Shown here piece after piece: positions 1-5,638 of a stretch of 5,638 bases of DNA. Origin of the DNA: an uncultured Cardiobacterium sp. (lineage in GTDB: Bacteria; Pseudomonadota; Gammaproteobacteria; Cardiobacteriales; Cardiobacteriaceae); contig NZ_CALJAH010000342.1 of NCBI RefSeq assembly GCF_938028185.1, forward strand, positions 1 through 5,638, in the 5' to 3' direction. The first letter of the stretch is position 1; every line of letters begins with the position of its first letter. Made by a program: the position numbers and the translations under genes. Under the pieces are notes generated by a model. That model was not told the DNA's origin and ran no database searches. It was given only the letters and a program-made list of their open reading frames with translations.

Positions 1-211
1 GCGCAATATCATTGTCGCTGACGCTGACATCGAGCGAAATGGCGGATTTCTTCGCCTCTTCGCTGTAATAATCTTCAATCGCCATGGTATTGGCGCCTTG
101 AGTGTAAACGAATGAGCTGGTCATCATCATTGACAGCGGCGGCGTATAAAAGCCATCCTACGCCAGCAACAAGGAAGGAATGAGGCCGAGGGTAATGAGC
201 CATTTTTTCAT
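1..211 (-). pseudogene. FixH-like small membrane protein gene, interrupted by an amber codon; 3' end beyond the window
   Basis: An ATG at 209-211 (minus) opens a 17-residue hydrophobic N-terminus, MKKWLITLGLIPSLLLA, followed by TAG at 158-160. The same frame then stays open for 52 codons to the window edge: it reads DGFYTPPLS, three consecutive Met codons, and then a segment containing MAIEDYYSEEAKKSAI. One hydrophobic N-terminal helix followed by a D-Y-Y motif and a charged helix is the pattern of the FixH family, whose members carry a DDYYKEG-like motif just after the transmembrane helix and act in cbb3 oxidase assembly. The match is short and from memory, so the family name is tentative. 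The ribosome site is weak (GAAG about 6 bases before the ATG). Restart at the Met codons at 122-130 would give a protein without the first helix. Alternatives are a sequencing error at the TAG, or two unrelated reading frames. I favour a recent nonsense mutation, because the frame is otherwise open and reads like protein. Confidence 0.45.
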
Positions 212-490
212 GGAAATCTTCGGTTGGATTAAGGAAAGGGGTTCTGCCGCCTGCAAGATATGGTGCCTATTTACGGCTTTTATTTTGCTGCCGCCAATAG
301 GCTTTTTGGCAATGTGGCGGTAAATGCGATGACGGCGGACATTACCAATAGAGAATGCCGCCGTTTTGCCGGTCAACCCGCAATATGGCAATCCGTGCAA
401 AGCCCTGTACGGCGCGCCGTAGGGTGGGGCTTGCCCCACCATCACACACGCGGGTATTCCAGCGTCGGCAAACACGCCCGCCACGCCTAA
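212..490. other. Non-coding spacer between prlC and the FixH-like gene
   Basis: Open frames here give low-complexity or unfamiliar translations with no ribosome site, so I see no gene. The spacer contains the double palindrome at 408-440 and ends at the prlC terminator. Just upstream of the FixH-like start there is only a weak minus-strand promoter-like pair: TTGGCG, 18 bases, then TAAATA. I would not call it. Parts of the stretch are poorer in GC than the neighbouring genes, as expected of untranslated DNA. Confidence 0.5.
408..440. repeat. REP-like double palindrome
   Basis: Two perfect inverted repeats lie almost back to back. TACGGCGCGCCGTA (408-421) is a 14-base self-complementary palindrome with an AscI-type GGCGCGCC core. 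GGTGGGGC (423-430) and GCCCCACC (433-440) form an 8-bp stem around TT. GC-rich intergenic hairpins of this GGTGGGGC...GCCCCACC type commonly occur in many copies in proteobacterial genomes as REP/BIME-like elements mobilised by RAYT (TnpA-REP) transposases. Only one copy is visible here, so the repetitive nature is inferred. There is no T-tract on either side, which argues against a plain terminator; the terminator for prlC is a separate hairpin about 50 bases away. Confidence 0.5.
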
Positions 491-491
491 C

Positions 492-515
492 AAAAAAGCC
501 CCGGAATGCCGGGGC
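492..515 (-). terminator. Rho-independent terminator of prlC
   Basis: Read on the minus strand, this is a perfect 7-bp stem GCCCCGG/CCGGGGC with a 4-base loop (CATT), followed directly by TTTTTT. It begins 15 bases after the prlC stop codon, so it very likely ends the prlC transcript and separates it from the FixH-like gene on the same strand. Confidence 0.85.
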
Positions 516-529
516 GTTCTCGTGGGCGG

Positions 530-2560
530 TTATGCCTGGATGCCGCTGTGGCGCAAGAGCGCATCCACCGTTGGCGCGCGGCCACGGAAGGCGGTGAAGC
601 TCTCCATGCTGGGGCGGCTGCCGCCGACGGCGAGGATTTCGTCGCGGAAGCGCACGCCGGTTGCCGGATTGAGCACGCCTTCTTCTTCAAAGGCGGCGAA
701 GCTGTCCGCCGACAGCACTTCCGCCCATTTGTAGCTGTAGTAGCCCGCCGCGTAGCCGCCGGCGAAGATGTGCTGGAAGCTCATCGGGAAGCGGTTGTCG
801 GCGTAGGCGGGGGTGACGGCGACGTGTTCGCGTACCGCGCGGTGTACGGCGAGCGCGTCCGCCCCGGCGTTCTCGGCGCGGTGCAGGCGGAAGTCAAACA
901 GCGAAAATTCGAGCTGGCGCAAGAGTGCCATCGCGCTTTGGTAGTTTTTCGCGGCGATGAGTTTGGCGTAGAGCGCGTCCGGCAGCGGCTCGCCCGTCTG
1001 GAAATGGCGGGTCATCAGGCGCAGGCAGTCGCGTTCGTAGCAGAAGTTTTCCATGAACTGACTGGGTTGTTCGACCGCGTCCCATTCGACGCCGTTGATG
1101 CCAGCGACGCTGTATTCGCCGACGGTGGTGAGCATATGGTGCAGGCCGTGGCCAAATTCGTGGAAGAGCGTGGTGACTTCCTGGTGGGTGAGGCAGGCCT
1201 CGGCGTCGCCGACCGGCGGGGGGAAGTTGCAGACGAGGGAGGCGACCGGCAGTTGCAGCGCGTCGCCGTCGGCAAAGCGGGAGACGGCGCTGTCCATCCA
1301 CGCGCCGCCGCGTTTTTTCGCGCGCGCGTAGGGGTCAAGGTAGAAGCGGGCGCGCAGTTGGCCGTCGGCGTCAATCATGTCGTAGCCGCGCGCGTCGGCG
1401 TGCCAGGTGGCAAGCGCCGGGTTTTCGCGGAAGCGCACGCCGAAGAGGCGTTCGCAGATGGTGAACAGCCCTTGCAGCACCTGGCTGATGGGGAAGTAGG
1501 GGCGCAGGTCTTCTTGCGAGAGGGCGTATTTGCTTTGCCGCTGTTTTTCGGCGGCGTAGGCGATGTCCCACGGTGCGAGTTCGGGCAGATTGAGCTCGCG
1601 CGCGGCGTAGTCGCGCAGCGCCGCCATGTCCGCTTCGCCCGCCGCCTTGCCTTTGGCGACGAGGTCTTCGAGGAAGGCAAGCACCGCCGCGCTGTCCGGC
1701 GCCATTTTGTTATCGACCGAGTAGGCGGCGTAGTCGGCGAAGCCGAGCAGTTTTGCCAGCTCAAAACGCAGGGCGAGCGTTTCGGCAATGATGGCGGCGT
1801 TGTCGTAACGCCCTTCGTCGGCCAGTTCGCTGGCGCGGAGGTTGTAGGCGCGGTAAACGGTTTCGCGCAGGTCGCGGTCGTCGGCGTAGCTCAAAACCGG
1901 GATGACCACCGGCGCGTCGAGGGTGATGCGGTAGCCGTCTTCTTCGTGCTGGCGGGCGAGGTCGGCCATCAGCGCGCGGGCGCTGTCGGGCAGACCGGCG
2001 AGGCGGCTGTCGTCGGGCAGGTGCAGATGCCAGGCGTTGGTGGCGTCCAGCACGTTGTTGGCGAATTGCGTCCCCAGTTCGGCCAGGCGCAGGCTGATTT
2101 CCTTGTAACGCGCCTTGGCGGCGGCATCGAGGGCGACGCCGCTGCGCTCAAAATTCTTCAGCGCGTCGTCAATTACCTTGCGCTGCGCGCCGCTAAGCGC
2201 ATCGTAATCATCGCTGTCGCGCAGGCTTTTAATGGCGCGATACAGCCCTTCGTGCTGGCCGAGGTCGCTGCCGTAGGCGGTGAGTGCGGGCAGGAGCGCT
2301 TCGTAGGCGGCGCGCCATTCGTCGGTGCTGGTGACGGCGTGCAGGTGGGCGACGGGCGAGACCGCCTTGGCGAGGCGGTTTTCGAGGCGCTCCAGCGGTT
2401 GCATCAGCCCGTCCCAAGTGAAATCGCCGCGCGCGATGAGGGCTTCTATCGCAGCGCGGTTTTCATCAAGTATCTGCGGGATGATGGCGGCGTGCTCCGG
2501 GCGGATGGCGGCGAAGGCGGGTACGTCGGCGGGCTGGTAGAGCGGGTTGGTATCGGTCAT
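530..2560 (-). CDS. prlC: Oligopeptidase A (M3 family zinc metallopeptidase)
   Basis: The gene encodes 676 residues, against about 680 for E. coli OpdA/PrlC, and is complete. This cytosolic thimet-oligopeptidase-like enzyme cleaves short peptides, including released signal peptides and proteasome-like degradation products. The N-terminal helical domain fills roughly residues 1-450. The zinc site is HEFGH at 467-471 (ligands H467 and H471, general base E468). The third ligand is probably E497 in VEQPSQFMEN, the usual M3 second motif. GGYAAGYYSYKWAE at about 601-614 is the conserved Tyr/Gly-rich substrate loop. The start at 2558-2560 is chosen over an in-frame ATG 13 codons upstream because AAGGA (2567-2571) sits 6 bases before it, homologues begin here, and the promoter's predicted start point would exclude the upstream ATG. 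It is transcribed divergently from aroG and has its own terminator, so it is probably monocistronic. Some bacteria have a methyltransferase gene (rsmJ) downstream in the same operon; none follows here. Confidence 0.96.
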   Translation of the reverse strand: MTDTNPLYQPADVPAFAAIRPEHAAIIPQILDENRAAIEALIARGDFTWDGLMQPLERLENRLAKAVSPVAHLHAVTSTDEWRAAYEALLPALTAYGSDLGQHEGLYRAIKSLRDSDDYDALSGAQRKVIDDALKNFERSGVALDAAAKARYKEISLRLAELGTQFANNVLDATNAWHLHLPDDSRLAGLPDSARALMADLARQHEEDGYRITLDAPVVIPVLSYADDRDLRETVYRAYNLRASELADEGRYDNAAIIAETLALRFELAKLLGFADYAAYSVDNKMAPDSAAVLAFLEDLVAKGKAAGEADMAALRDYAARELNLPELAPWDIAYAAEKQRQSKYALSQEDLRPYFPISQVLQGLFTICERLFGVRFRENPALATWHADARGYDMIDADGQLRARFYLDPYARAKKRGGAWMDSAVSRFADGDALQLPVASLVCNFPPPVGDAEACLTHQEVTTLFHEFGHGLHHMLTTVGEYSVAGINGVEWDAVEQPSQFMENFCYERDCLRLMTRHFQTGEPLPDALYAKLIAAKNYQSAMALLRQLEFSLFDFRLHRAENAGADALAVHRAVREHVAVTPAYADNRFPMSFQHIFAGGYAAGYYSYKWAEVLSADSFAAFEEEGVLNPATGVRFRDEILAVGGSRPSMESFTAFRGRAPTVDALLRHSGIQA

Positions 2561-2566
2561 GGGGAG

Positions 2567-2571
2567 TCCTT
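2567..2571 (-). promoter_or_regulatory. Ribosome binding site of prlC
   Basis: AAGGA on the minus strand lies 6 bases before the ATG at 2558-2560. It settles the start of prlC: the in-frame ATG at 2597-2599 has no comparable site. Confidence 0.75.
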
Positions 2572-2589
2572 GCGGTTGAAAAGGCGGCG

Positions 2590-2598
2590 AGTATAGCA
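2590..2598 (-). promoter_or_regulatory. Extended -10 promoter of prlC
   Basis: On the minus strand TGCTATACT reads as an extended -10 element (TG-N-TATACT, 5 of 6 matches to TATAAT). The expected -35 position (about 2613-2618) is GC-rich and poor, as is common when the TG extension is present. Transcription would start near 2583, giving a leader of about 23 bases that contains the AAGGA site. This also means the upstream in-frame ATG at 2597-2599 would not be transcribed. Confidence 0.55.
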
Positions 2599-2617
2599 AT
2601 CCCGACCGCGCCGCGCT

Positions 2618-2645
2618 TTGTCTGCGCCGTGTTTTGCGCTATCTT
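2618..2645 (+). promoter_or_regulatory. Candidate sigma-70 promoter of aroG
   Basis: TTGTCT (2618-2623, 4 of 6) and TATCTT (2640-2645, 4 of 6) are separated by 16 bases. Start of transcription near 2652 would give a 5' leader of about 26 bases. Both boxes are imperfect and other placements are possible. I see no clear TyrR- or TrpR-like operator. Confidence 0.35.
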
Positions 2646-2677
2646 TGCCGACCCCCTGTTTTTTTATGGACGACCCC

Positions 2678-3736
2678 ATGCACCAGACTGATGATTTGCG
2701 CATTGCCCGCATCGAAGAACTCCTGCCACCCGTGGCGCTCTTGGAACGCTTCCCCCTGACCGCGCACGCGGCGGCGGTAGTCCGCCAGACACGGCAGGAC
2801 ATCCACGCCATCCTCCACGACAACGACCCGCGCCTGCTCGTCGTCATCGGCCCCTGCTCCATCCACGACGTCAAGGCGGCGAACGAATACGCCGACCGCC
2901 TGCTGCCGCTGCGCGAAAAATACCGCGAACAGCTTTGCCTCGTCATGCGTGTGTACTTTGAAAAACCGCGCACCACCGTCGGCTGGAAAGGCCTGCTCAA
3001 CGACCCGCACCTGGACGGCTCGTTCGCCATCAACGACGGCCTCCGCCTCGGCCGCGAACTGCTGCTGGACCTCAACGAAAAAGGAATGCCGGTCGCGGTC
3101 GAATACCTCGACATGATCATCCCGCAATACATCGCCGACCTCGTCAGCTGGGGCGCGATCGGCGCGCGCACGACAGAAAGCCAAATCCACCGCCAGCTTG
3201 CCTCCGGCCTCTCCTGCCCGATTGGCTTCAAAAACGGCACCAACGGCGACATCCAAATCGCCATTGACGGCGTCACCTCGGCGGCAGCGGTACACAGCTT
3301 CCTCTCCGTCACCAAATTCGGCCACTCCGCCATCGTCACCACGCTGGGCAACGAAGACTGCCACATTATTCTGCGCGGCGGCAGCGACGGCCCGAACTAC
3401 AGCGCCGAACACGTCCGCGCCACCGCCGCCGCCCTGCAAAAAGCCGGACTGCCGGAAAAAATCATGATTGATTGCAGCCACGCCAACAGCAACAAACAGC
3501 ACGAACAGCAACTCGTCGCCGCCGCCGACATCGCCGCACAAATCGCGGGCGGCGACCACAGCATCTTCGGCGTGATGGCGGAAAGCCACCTCGTCGCCGG
3601 GGCGCAAAAACTGAAAGCAGGCGAAACGCTCACCTACGGCCAAAGCATTACCGACGCCTGCATTGGCTGGGAAGACAGCGAAATCCTGCTGGAACAACTG
3701 GCGGAAGCGGTGGAAAAACGGATGGGGCGGAATTAA
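2678..3736 (+). CDS. aroG: 3-deoxy-7-phosphoheptulonate synthase (DAHP synthase), AroG type
   Basis: The gene encodes 352 residues, against 350 for E. coli AroG, and is complete. The enzyme condenses phosphoenolpyruvate and erythrose 4-phosphate to DAHP, the first step of the shikimate pathway, in the cytosol. It is a class I (short, AroFGH-type) enzyme with a single TIM-barrel domain. Metal ligands are present: C60 in GPCSIHD, H268 in DCSHANSNK, E302 and D326. PEP/substrate residues include R91 and K96 in RVYFEKPRTT, R164, K185 in GFKNGT and R233 in LRGG. The N-terminal DDLRI segment and the FLSVTK segment (S210, equivalent to AroG S211) resemble the phenylalanine-binding AroG rather than AroF, so Phe feedback is inferred. 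ATG at 2678 is chosen because homologues begin MxxxDDLRI and GGA lies 7 bases upstream; ATGs at 2618 and 2666 have no ribosome site and would add an unconserved tail. One extra residue (SDGPN where E. coli has KEPN) follows the LRGG loop. Confidence 0.96.
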   Translation: MHQTDDLRIARIEELLPPVALLERFPLTAHAAAVVRQTRQDIHAILHDNDPRLLVVIGPCSIHDVKAANEYADRLLPLREKYREQLCLVMRVYFEKPRTTVGWKGLLNDPHLDGSFAINDGLRLGRELLLDLNEKGMPVAVEYLDMIIPQYIADLVSWGAIGARTTESQIHRQLASGLSCPIGFKNGTNGDIQIAIDGVTSAAAVHSFLSVTKFGHSAIVTTLGNEDCHIILRGGSDGPNYSAEHVRATAAALQKAGLPEKIMIDCSHANSNKQHEQQLVAAADIAAQIAGGDHSIFGVMAESHLVAGAQKLKAGETLTYGQSITDACIGWEDSEILLEQLAEAVEKRMGRN

Positions 3737-3750
3737 AAAACCGGCCACAG

Positions 3751-3779
3751 AAAAAGCCGTCCCGAAGGACGGCTTTTTT
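3751..3779. terminator. Bidirectional Rho-independent terminator
   Basis: A 7-bp GC stem GCCGTCC (3756-3762) / GGACGGC (3767-3773) encloses a CGAA loop and is flanked by five A on the left and six T on the right. On the plus strand it follows the aroG stop by 14 bases. On the minus strand its A-tract becomes a T-tract 38 bases beyond the end of the YciI fragment, so it can also stop the converging reductase transcript. Confidence 0.9.
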
Positions 3780-3793
3780 ATTGTCTCATACGT

Positions 3794-3973
3794 TTACGGA
3801 CTTTCCGCCAGAACCGCAATCTTGGCGGCAATCCGTTTCGGCGCAAATTCGCGGATTTCATATTGGGTGAAATCCGGGTAATAGCAATCTTCTTCCAAAA
3901 CTTTTTGCAGGGCGCCGCGGCTTTCGGTGTGCGCGAAAATCACGCCCGCGTGTACGTCGGTGTCGCTGGAAAT
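3794..3973 (-). pseudogene. YciI-family protein, C-terminal remnant
   Basis: Read on the minus strand from 3973, 59 codons end at TAA (3794-3796). The translation contains HAGVIFAHTESRGALQKVLE, then an acidic/aromatic EEDCYY turn and QYEIREFAP near the end. This matches the second half of YciI-family proteins (ferredoxin-like fold, related to muconolactone isomerase; often GGIILARAESREE..., DPFY, YEI-EF-P). Such proteins are about 95-100 residues, so roughly 35-40 N-terminal residues are missing. The frame has a stop at 3983-3985 and no start codon between it and the homology; only rare ATT/ATA codons could serve. The remnant begins within a few bases of the stop codon of the aldo/keto reductase, so the missing half was probably lost when that gene came to lie here. 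Function of the intact protein is unknown. The family call rests on remembered motif pattern, not on an alignment. Confidence 0.6.
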
Positions 3974-3975
3974 CC

Positions 3976-4824
3976 TTATACATTAAAGATACGTTCTTTC
4001 ATCCAGCGCACGGTGGCAATGGTCTGGTGATTGATGAACTGGCTTTCGCCCATATCGAGCGCGGCAATCGCCGCTTTGTCTGCCTCATTCAGGCTGAAGT
4101 CAAAGATATTGAGGTTTTCTGCCATGCGTTCCGGTTTGGTGGATTTGGCCAAAGCGACAATGTTGTTTTCCACCAGCCAGCGCAAAATGACTTGCGCCAC
4201 GCTTTTGCCGTATTGTGCGCCAATTTTCGTCAAAACCGGATTGCTGAAGATATGGTTTTTGCCTTCGGCAAAGGGCGCCCAGGCTTCGACGACAATACCC
4301 TCTTCCTGTAATGCGGCGACTTGTGCTTCGCGCTGGTGGAAGGGGTTTATTTCTATCTGGTTTGCCTGCAGCATGACGTGGTTGAAAATACCCAAATCGA
4401 CGGCGCGGTCGGGGGTGAAATTGCTGACGCCAATGGCGCGGATTTTGCCCGCCGCCTGATATTTTTCCAATGCGCGCCAGGTGCCATAGACATCGCCGTA
4501 AGGCTGGTGAATGAGTACCAGGTCAATATAATCGAGATTCAGCCGTTTTAAGGAGCGATCCAGTGAAGCGGTGGCCGCCACTTCGCCCGCATTTTCTATC
4601 CAGACTTTGGTGGTTACAAAGAGTTCTTCGCGGGCGATGCCACTGCGGGCAATACCTCTGCCAACTTCGGTTTCATTGACATAGGCTTGCGCGGTATCAA
4701 TATGGCGGTAGCCCGCGGCAATGGCATCCACCACAGCCTGTTCGGTTTCTTCCGGTACAATTTGAAAGACGCCAAATCCCAATGCCGGAATTTCGACGCC
4801 ATTATTCATTTTTATGCTTTGCAT
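3976..4824 (-). CDS. Aldo/keto reductase, 2,5-diketo-D-gluconate reductase-like (AKR5-type)
   Basis: The gene encodes 282 residues, normal for the short prokaryotic aldo/keto reductases (about 275). It is a cytosolic NADPH-dependent TIM-barrel enzyme that reduces aldehydes and ketones. The catalytic tetrad is complete: D43 and Y48 in HIDTAQAY, K73 in TTKVW and H106 in LIHQP. GVSNF lies at about 132-136. The coenzyme-phosphate loop is AKSTKPERMAEN (K227, S228, R233, N237), with LAKS in place of the more usual IPKS. The substrate cannot be told from sequence; methylglyoxal or diketogluconate are typical in the family. ATG at 4822-4824 is chosen because GGAG (4833-4836) lies 8 bases upstream and homologues start here; an in-frame upstream ATG at 4903-4905 would add 27 unconserved residues and overlap the promoter. 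Sampled GC is about 51%, well below prlC, suggesting later acquisition. It is divergent from a damaged LysR gene, its likely former regulator. Confidence 0.93.
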   Translation of the reverse strand: MQSIKMNNGVEIPALGFGVFQIVPEETEQAVVDAIAAGYRHIDTAQAYVNETEVGRGIARSGIAREELFVTTKVWIENAGEVAATASLDRSLKRLNLDYIDLVLIHQPYGDVYGTWRALEKYQAAGKIRAIGVSNFTPDRAVDLGIFNHVMLQANQIEINPFHQREAQVAALQEEGIVVEAWAPFAEGKNHIFSNPVLTKIGAQYGKSVAQVILRWLVENNIVALAKSTKPERMAENLNIFDFSLNEADKAAIAALDMGESQFINHQTIATVRWMKERIFNV

Positions 4825-4870
4825 GATGTATGCTCCGTGATGCGGCGGGCGGATTCCCGACGCGCAGCGC

Positions 4871-4899
4871 ATCATACCCCCGCGATTGCCCGCCGCCAA
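4871..4899 (-). promoter_or_regulatory. Sigma-70 promoter of the aldo/keto reductase gene
   Basis: On the minus strand TTGGCG (4894-4899, 4 of 6) and TATGAT (4871-4876, 5 of 6) are spaced exactly 17 bases apart. Predicted start is near 4864, leaving a leader of about 40 bases that contains GGAG. This is the best promoter by spacing in the window. Confidence 0.55.
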
Positions 4900-4912
4900 A
4901 ATCATAAACGCC

Positions 4913-4925
4913 GATAACCGCTATC
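4913..4925. promoter_or_regulatory. Possible LysR-type operator in the divergent region
   Basis: GATAACCGCTATC is a near-perfect interrupted dyad (GATA...TATC). It sits upstream of the reductase promoter and about 20 bases before the LysR start, where LysR-type proteins usually bind to repress their own gene and activate the divergent one. ATCAT is also repeated at 4871, 4901 and 4923. The site does not show a clean T-N11-A box, so the assignment is by position and symmetry only. TATCAT at 4922-4927 could double as the LysR -10 box. Confidence 0.25.
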
Positions 4926-4942
4926 ATCCATTCCGATATGCC

Positions 4943-5576
4943 ATGAATCTTTTGCACAATCTGGATTTGAATCTGCTGCGCGCGCTGCACGCGCTGCTGG
5001 AGGAAGGCAATGTCACCCGCGCGGCGGCGCGCCTTGCGCTGTCGCAACCGGCAGTGAGCGGGATGCTCGCCCGCCTGCGCCAGTTTTTTGACGACCCGCT
5101 GCTGGTGCGCAGCGGCCAGGGCATGGTGCTGACACCGCGCGCGGCTGCGCTACCGCGTGTTGTACGAGGGGCGCTTTGTCTGCGCGATGCGCGCCGGGCA
5201 TCCGGCGTTGCAGGCGGCGTGGAATCTGGACACCTTCTGCCGCCAGCGCTTTGCCCTCGGCTCGTTTTACGGCGGCAGCCTCTCCGGCGTGATTGACGAC
5301 ACCCTGCGCGAACTGGGCTACCACCGCCACGTCGCGGTGTCGCTGCAACATTTCGCCCTCATCCCGGAGCTGCTGCGGCAAAGCAACCTGCTCGCTGTCA
5401 TCCCCGCCAGCCTGGTGCGCGCCGACGACGGCCTGGTGCTGAAGGATTTGCCTTTCCCGGCAGCGGGTTATCAGAAACTGCTGCTCTGGCACGAGCGCAA
5501 CCACGCCGACCCGGCACAGCAATGGCTGCGCGGGCAGTTGGCGGGAGCGGGTCATTCTGGCGGTGATGGTGGATAA
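4943..5576 (+). pseudogene. LysR-type transcriptional regulator with internal deletion and frame change
   Basis: From ATG 4943 the first 70 residues are a standard LysR DNA-binding domain: NLDLNLLRALHALLEEG, a helix-turn-helix with TRAAARLALSQPAVSGMLAR (about 25-44), then DPLLVRSGQGMVLTPRAAAL. After about position 5145 this frame loses sense. Sense resumes one frame over (+1) with LRYRVLYEGRFVCAMRAGHP and runs as a good effector-domain C-terminus (FALGSFYGGSLSGVIDDTL, WHERNHADPAQQWLRGQL) to TAA at 5574-5576. The two pieces give about 213 residues against about 300 for the family, so roughly 85 codons of the first effector subdomain are absent and the deletion length is not a multiple of three. 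The shift region CGGCTGCGCTACC fits both sides, suggesting deletion at a short shared sequence. A DNA-binding fragment may still be made but should lack ligand response. The last residues (GAGHSGGDGG) look unlike a normal family end. No clear ribosome site precedes 4943. Confidence 0.8.
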
Positions 5577-5638
5577 CCCGGTGTATAGCCATCCACCGAA
5601 AGCCTCATACTGTGTTGCGTCGCCTGACCGGGCACCCT
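5577..5638. other. End of window, nothing recognised
   Basis: After the LysR stop there are 62 bases. A short CGGTG...CACCG pairing exists but has no T-tract. One plus frame is open across the LysR end to the window edge (reading VILAVMVDNPVYSH), without a start or recognised homology. Confidence 0.4.

Noticed and set aside
260..490. Small plus-strand frame in the spacer left of prlC
   Set aside because: There is no ribosome site, it runs through the palindromes, and the translation is not protein-like.
506..2596. A 696-codon open frame on the plus strand opposite prlC
   Set aside because: The opposite strand encodes a full-length M3 peptidase with HEFGH. The antisense translation is rich in Val, Gly, Ala, Arg and shows no motif; long antisense frames are expected in GC-rich genes.
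2639..3748. A 369-codon open frame on the minus strand opposite aroG
   Set aside because: It is a shadow of the confidently identified DAHP synthase, with a Val/Ala/Asp-rich translation that has no recognisable domain.
3751..3779. GCCGTC-containing hairpin as a Neisseria-type DNA uptake sequence
   Set aside because: The core GCCGTCTGAA is not present; the hairpin reads GCCGTCCCGAAGGACGGC and is an ordinary terminator.
4886..4942. Upstream ATG (4886) as the start of the LysR gene
   Set aside because: It adds 19 residues unlike LysR N-termini, lies within the reductase promoter region and has no ribosome site; family members begin close to NLDLNLL.
5545..5638. Frame continuing past the LysR stop (VILAVMVDNPVYSH...)
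   Set aside because: It is too short, cut by the window edge, with no start and no recognised similarity; it could be a further frameshifted LysR tail but this cannot be supported.
1..5638. CRISPR array, tRNA/rRNA, phage or transposase genes, toxin-antitoxin or other defence system
   Set aside because: No regularly spaced repeats, no structured RNA signatures and no relevant protein motifs were seen on either strand.

Overview
The window reads as a chromosomal segment of a Gram-negative proteobacterium. PrlC and AroG both look most like gamma/betaproteobacterial housekeeping proteins. Base composition is high and uneven: hand counts give about 66% GC in sampled prlC lines, 58% in aroG and 51% in the aldo/keto reductase gene. 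The GGTGGGGC-type intergenic palindrome and the small decaying genes would suit a host-associated genus such as Cardiobacterium or a Neisseriaceae member. That placement is a guess, because no rRNA or other strong phylogenetic marker is present.

Layout, left to right. At 1-211 (minus) lies the 5' part of a small membrane-protein gene with a DYY motif resembling FixH; it is cut by an in-frame amber codon after residue 17 and runs off the left edge. Positions 212-490 are non-coding and hold a REP-like double palindrome (408-440). A terminator (492-515) ends prlC, oligopeptidase A (530-2560, minus), which is intact. A 117-base divergent promoter region separates it from aroG, DAHP synthase (2678-3736, plus), also intact, which ends in a bidirectional terminator (3751-3779). 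Next come a 5'-truncated YciI-family fragment (3794-3973, minus) directly abutting an intact aldo/keto reductase gene (3976-4824, minus). Last is a divergently placed LysR-type regulator gene (4943-5576, plus) that has lost roughly 85 internal codons and changed frame. The final 62 bases show nothing recognisable.

Functionally, prlC and aroG are unrelated housekeeping genes: peptide degradation, and entry to the shikimate pathway. The reductase and the LysR gene form the usual regulator/target divergent pair, but the regulator is now broken, so the reductase is probably no longer controlled by it. The main theme is gene decay: three of the six protein-coding loci are disrupted, each by a different kind of lesion, among three intact genes. 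I see no transposase, phage gene, CRISPR array, RNA gene, or sign of a new multi-gene system.
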